A stretch of DNA of 64,000 nt from Candidatus Bathyarchaeota archaeon (GTDB taxonomy: Archaea; Thermoproteota; CALKCG01; B24; DRYS01): NCBI GenBank assembly GCA_018396535.1, contig JAGTQC010000003.1:112052-176051 (forward strand), written 5' to 3'. Shown here piece by piece: positions 62,469-64,000 of this stretch; positions within the stretch are counted from its first letter, which is position 1; every line of letters begins with the position of its first letter. Position numbers and translations under genes: made by a program. The notes beneath the pieces were generated by a model. That model saw only the letters and a program-made list of their open reading frames with translations, was not told the origin of the DNA and did no database searches.

Positions 62469-64000
62469 TTATCGGCGGCGCAAGATTAGGATCACGGCTA
62501 CAATTACGATCACTGCAAAAATTATGGCTGCAACCATCAGTAGCGTTGGGAATACCTCCGTGACGGTAACTGTTATACTATGAATACCAGCGTTTCCAGC
62601 ATGGTCCTTCACGGTTAGGGTTACCGTGTAAGTTCCAGCTTTCCTATAGATGTGCGTTACTTTCACACCAGTTCCACTTTCCCCATCTCCAAAATCCCAT
62701 TCGTAGCTAGCTATCCCTATATTATCCGTTGATGCGCTTGCATCAAAGACCACTGTGTCACCAACGTTTACTTTTCGATCTTGCCCAGCATTTGCGATAG
62801 GTTTACTCTTATCCAGCTTTATGCCAGTTATAAATTTATGAGCCTCCTCGTTCCCAGCCTTATCAACGCTCCAATATTCTAGAGTATTATTAGCACCCTC
62901 CACAGTTATGAGTGGATGACCATCAACACTAACTTTCTTCACTGGACCATTATTTATTCTATAATAGGTTTCCGCGACCCCACTCATATCATCGTTAGCC
63001 TTCAAGGTTATGGTGAAGTCCGCGTTATGCCATATGTCCTCATATAAAGCCCTGGTTACTGGAGGGTTGACGTCTCTCTTCTCAATAACTCGGCAGGTAT
63101 GTTCTTGCGATATGATGTAATTGCCAACATTATCTATTGCGATGACTCTCCAACTAATTCTTGAGCCAGCGTGCTGAGCGGGTATTTTACCTACATATGG
63201 TTCTTCACTGAAACCGTAACCACATATTGGCTCAACTACATATCTTCTCTCTAAATCCATATCTATGTAATTCCATTCGCCACCGTTAATACTATAAGCT
63301 AACAAGGCTCTGTATATTCCACTCCTACTATCATAGATGTTTGCCCTCACAACAAGATCCTCTCCCTCACATACTTCGCTCGCCGCCCCTGCAGAGACAA
63401 TAACCGGCTTTTCGGCGTCATGAAGTTTATAGAGCAATATTCTATCATATGTATAAAATACGGCATAAATCCTACCATAGGCTATACTTACCTTTGGAGA
63501 AATAGCCCCCTCCCCGAAATAAGTCAGATTAAAGATGGGAGTTATACCCCTCCATAATAGGTAGAGGCGACCGTACCTCTTACCGTATACTGGGAGAGCC
63601 AAGATCTTTTTAGCGGCTACTGCAATTCCGTAAGGCTCATGGAAACGCTCCTCCTCAGGCAAATCGAACTTACCTATATCTCTCCCTTGGAAGTCGAGTA
63701 CGGAAACCCTTCTACTATCAACTACGTAAATAGCGTCTTCTCCTACAGAGAAACTTTGAACTCCTATTTCCTTTCTCCATACCACTGTGCCGTCCGGCGA
63801 GAGCCCAATTAACCTCCTATTATATTCCTTAACTAAAACCAAGTTATTTTTGAATGCCACTCCTGACAAATAGTCGTCTCCATTAAATGTCCAAACGGAC
63901 TCACCGTTTTCAGCGCTTAATGCATAAAGGCTTTTGCTATATTCAAGGTTCACGTAAAGCCTACCGTTGCCATAAGCTAAATCCACAACAACCTTATTCT
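62469..64000 (-). CDS. PKD-domain surface protein with PQQ-like repeats (N-terminus outside window)
   Basis: Open to the window edge, so the beginning is missing; a GTG at 63986 is internal. The visible ~510 residues start with PQQ/WD-type beta-propeller repeats ('LYALSAENGESVWTFNGDD'), then Ig-like segments with 'RALLAYSINGGEW' and 'YYRINNGPVKKV', a PKD domain ('FDASASTDNIGIASYEWDFG', 'GTYTVTLTVKDHAGN') and a C-terminal hydrophobic anchor followed by Arg-Arg-Arg. This is an extracellular, membrane-anchored protein. Its codon use (more GCC, GGC, AAG, ACC) differs from neighbours, hinting at separate origin. Confidence 0.85.
   Translation of the reverse strand, partial: NKVVVDLAYGNGRLYVNLEYSKSLYALSAENGESVWTFNGDDYLSGVAFKNNLVLVKEYNRRLIGLSPDGTVVWRKEIGVQSFSVGEDAIYVVDSRRVSVLDFQGRDIGKFDLPEEERFHEPYGIAVAAKKILALPVYGKRYGRLYLLWRGITPIFNLTYFGEGAISPKVSIAYGRIYAVFYTYDRILLYKLHDAEKPVIVSAGAASEVCEGEDLVVRANIYDSRSGIYRALLAYSINGGEWNYIDMDLERRYVVEPICGYGFSEEPYVGKIPAQHAGSRISWRVIAIDNVGNYIISQEHTCRVIEKRDVNPPVTRALYEDIWHNADFTITLKANDDMSGVAETYYRINNGPVKKVSVDGHPLITVEGANNTLEYWSVDKAGNEEAHKFITGIKLDKSKPIANAGQDRKVNVGDTVVFDASASTDNIGIASYEWDFGDGESGTGVKVTHIYRKAGTYTVTLTVKDHAGNAGIHSITVTVTEVFPTLLMVAAIIFAVIVIVAVILILRRR

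Overview
The window reads as a chromosomal segment of a thermophilic archaeon of the TACK/Thermoproteota side of the tree. Support comes from the informational genes, all of archaeal type: DnaG primase with a TOPRIM domain, archaeal TyrRS, RLI/ABCE1, Rio2, Lsm, Taw1, DphB, CTP-dependent riboflavin kinase, an ATP-dependent DNA ligase and a nuclease-less Hef helicase. The genome is AT-rich, uses GTG and TTG starts freely, and shows archaeal TATA boxes. Nearly every base is coding and strands switch every few genes. I see no tRNA, rRNA operon, CRISPR array or insertion sequence.

Layout. 1-5.9 kb (+): a peptide-type ABC importer (binding-protein C-terminus, two permeases, two ATPases). 5.9-12.3 kb (-): a xylose-isomerase-like protein, RLI, a 35-residue Glu/Trp miniprotein (9011-9118), a GC-rich element, a 2-hydroxyacid dehydrogenase, ThiC and a GNAT acetyltransferase. 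12.5-28.1 kb (-): a 15.6-kb purine and one-carbon operon, purF2-purF1-purD-glyA-folD-purN-folC-purS(x2)-DUF711-purL-purQ-purE-purC-purM. 28.3-38.4 kb: a pyruvate-kinase C-domain protein, radical SAM protein, DNA ligase, UroD-like protein, DUF2139 protein, PhoU-TrkA_C regulator, MgtE-type transporter and DnaG. 38.6-44.2 kb (+): a GC-rich structured RNA candidate, tyrS, small TOPRIM, ATP-cone, HD hydrolase, dphB, DUF357, ribL, ribK and endonuclease V. 44.3-49.1 kb (+): a BMP-family nucleoside importer. 49.1-61.5 kb: translin, taw1, rtcA, cyclophilin-like protein, ilvD, ilvE, an SHMT paralogue, Hef, Rio2, MAT, Lsm and F420-dependent methylene-H4MPT dehydrogenase (Mtd). 61.5-64 kb: an AT-rich spacer, a decayed PLP-decarboxylase remnant and a truncated PKD-domain surface protein.

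How it works together. The operon supplies nearly all steps from PRPP to SAICAR. GlyA and FolD feed one-carbon units to PurN, and the BMP importer could supply salvage nucleosides. Mtd adds a second, F420-linked methylene-pterin route. The purine operon has three unusual parts: a PurF paralogue whose glutaminase half has lost its cysteine, a PurS tandem fusion, and an uncharacterised DUF711 protein between purL and purS.

Other points of interest: exact repeats that look like gene conversion in the ABC ATPases and within the PhoU-TrkA_C gene; a short ORF plus a perfect hairpin in the MAT leader; an endonuclease V with two active-site changes; and a 15-bp motif shared by two promoter regions.
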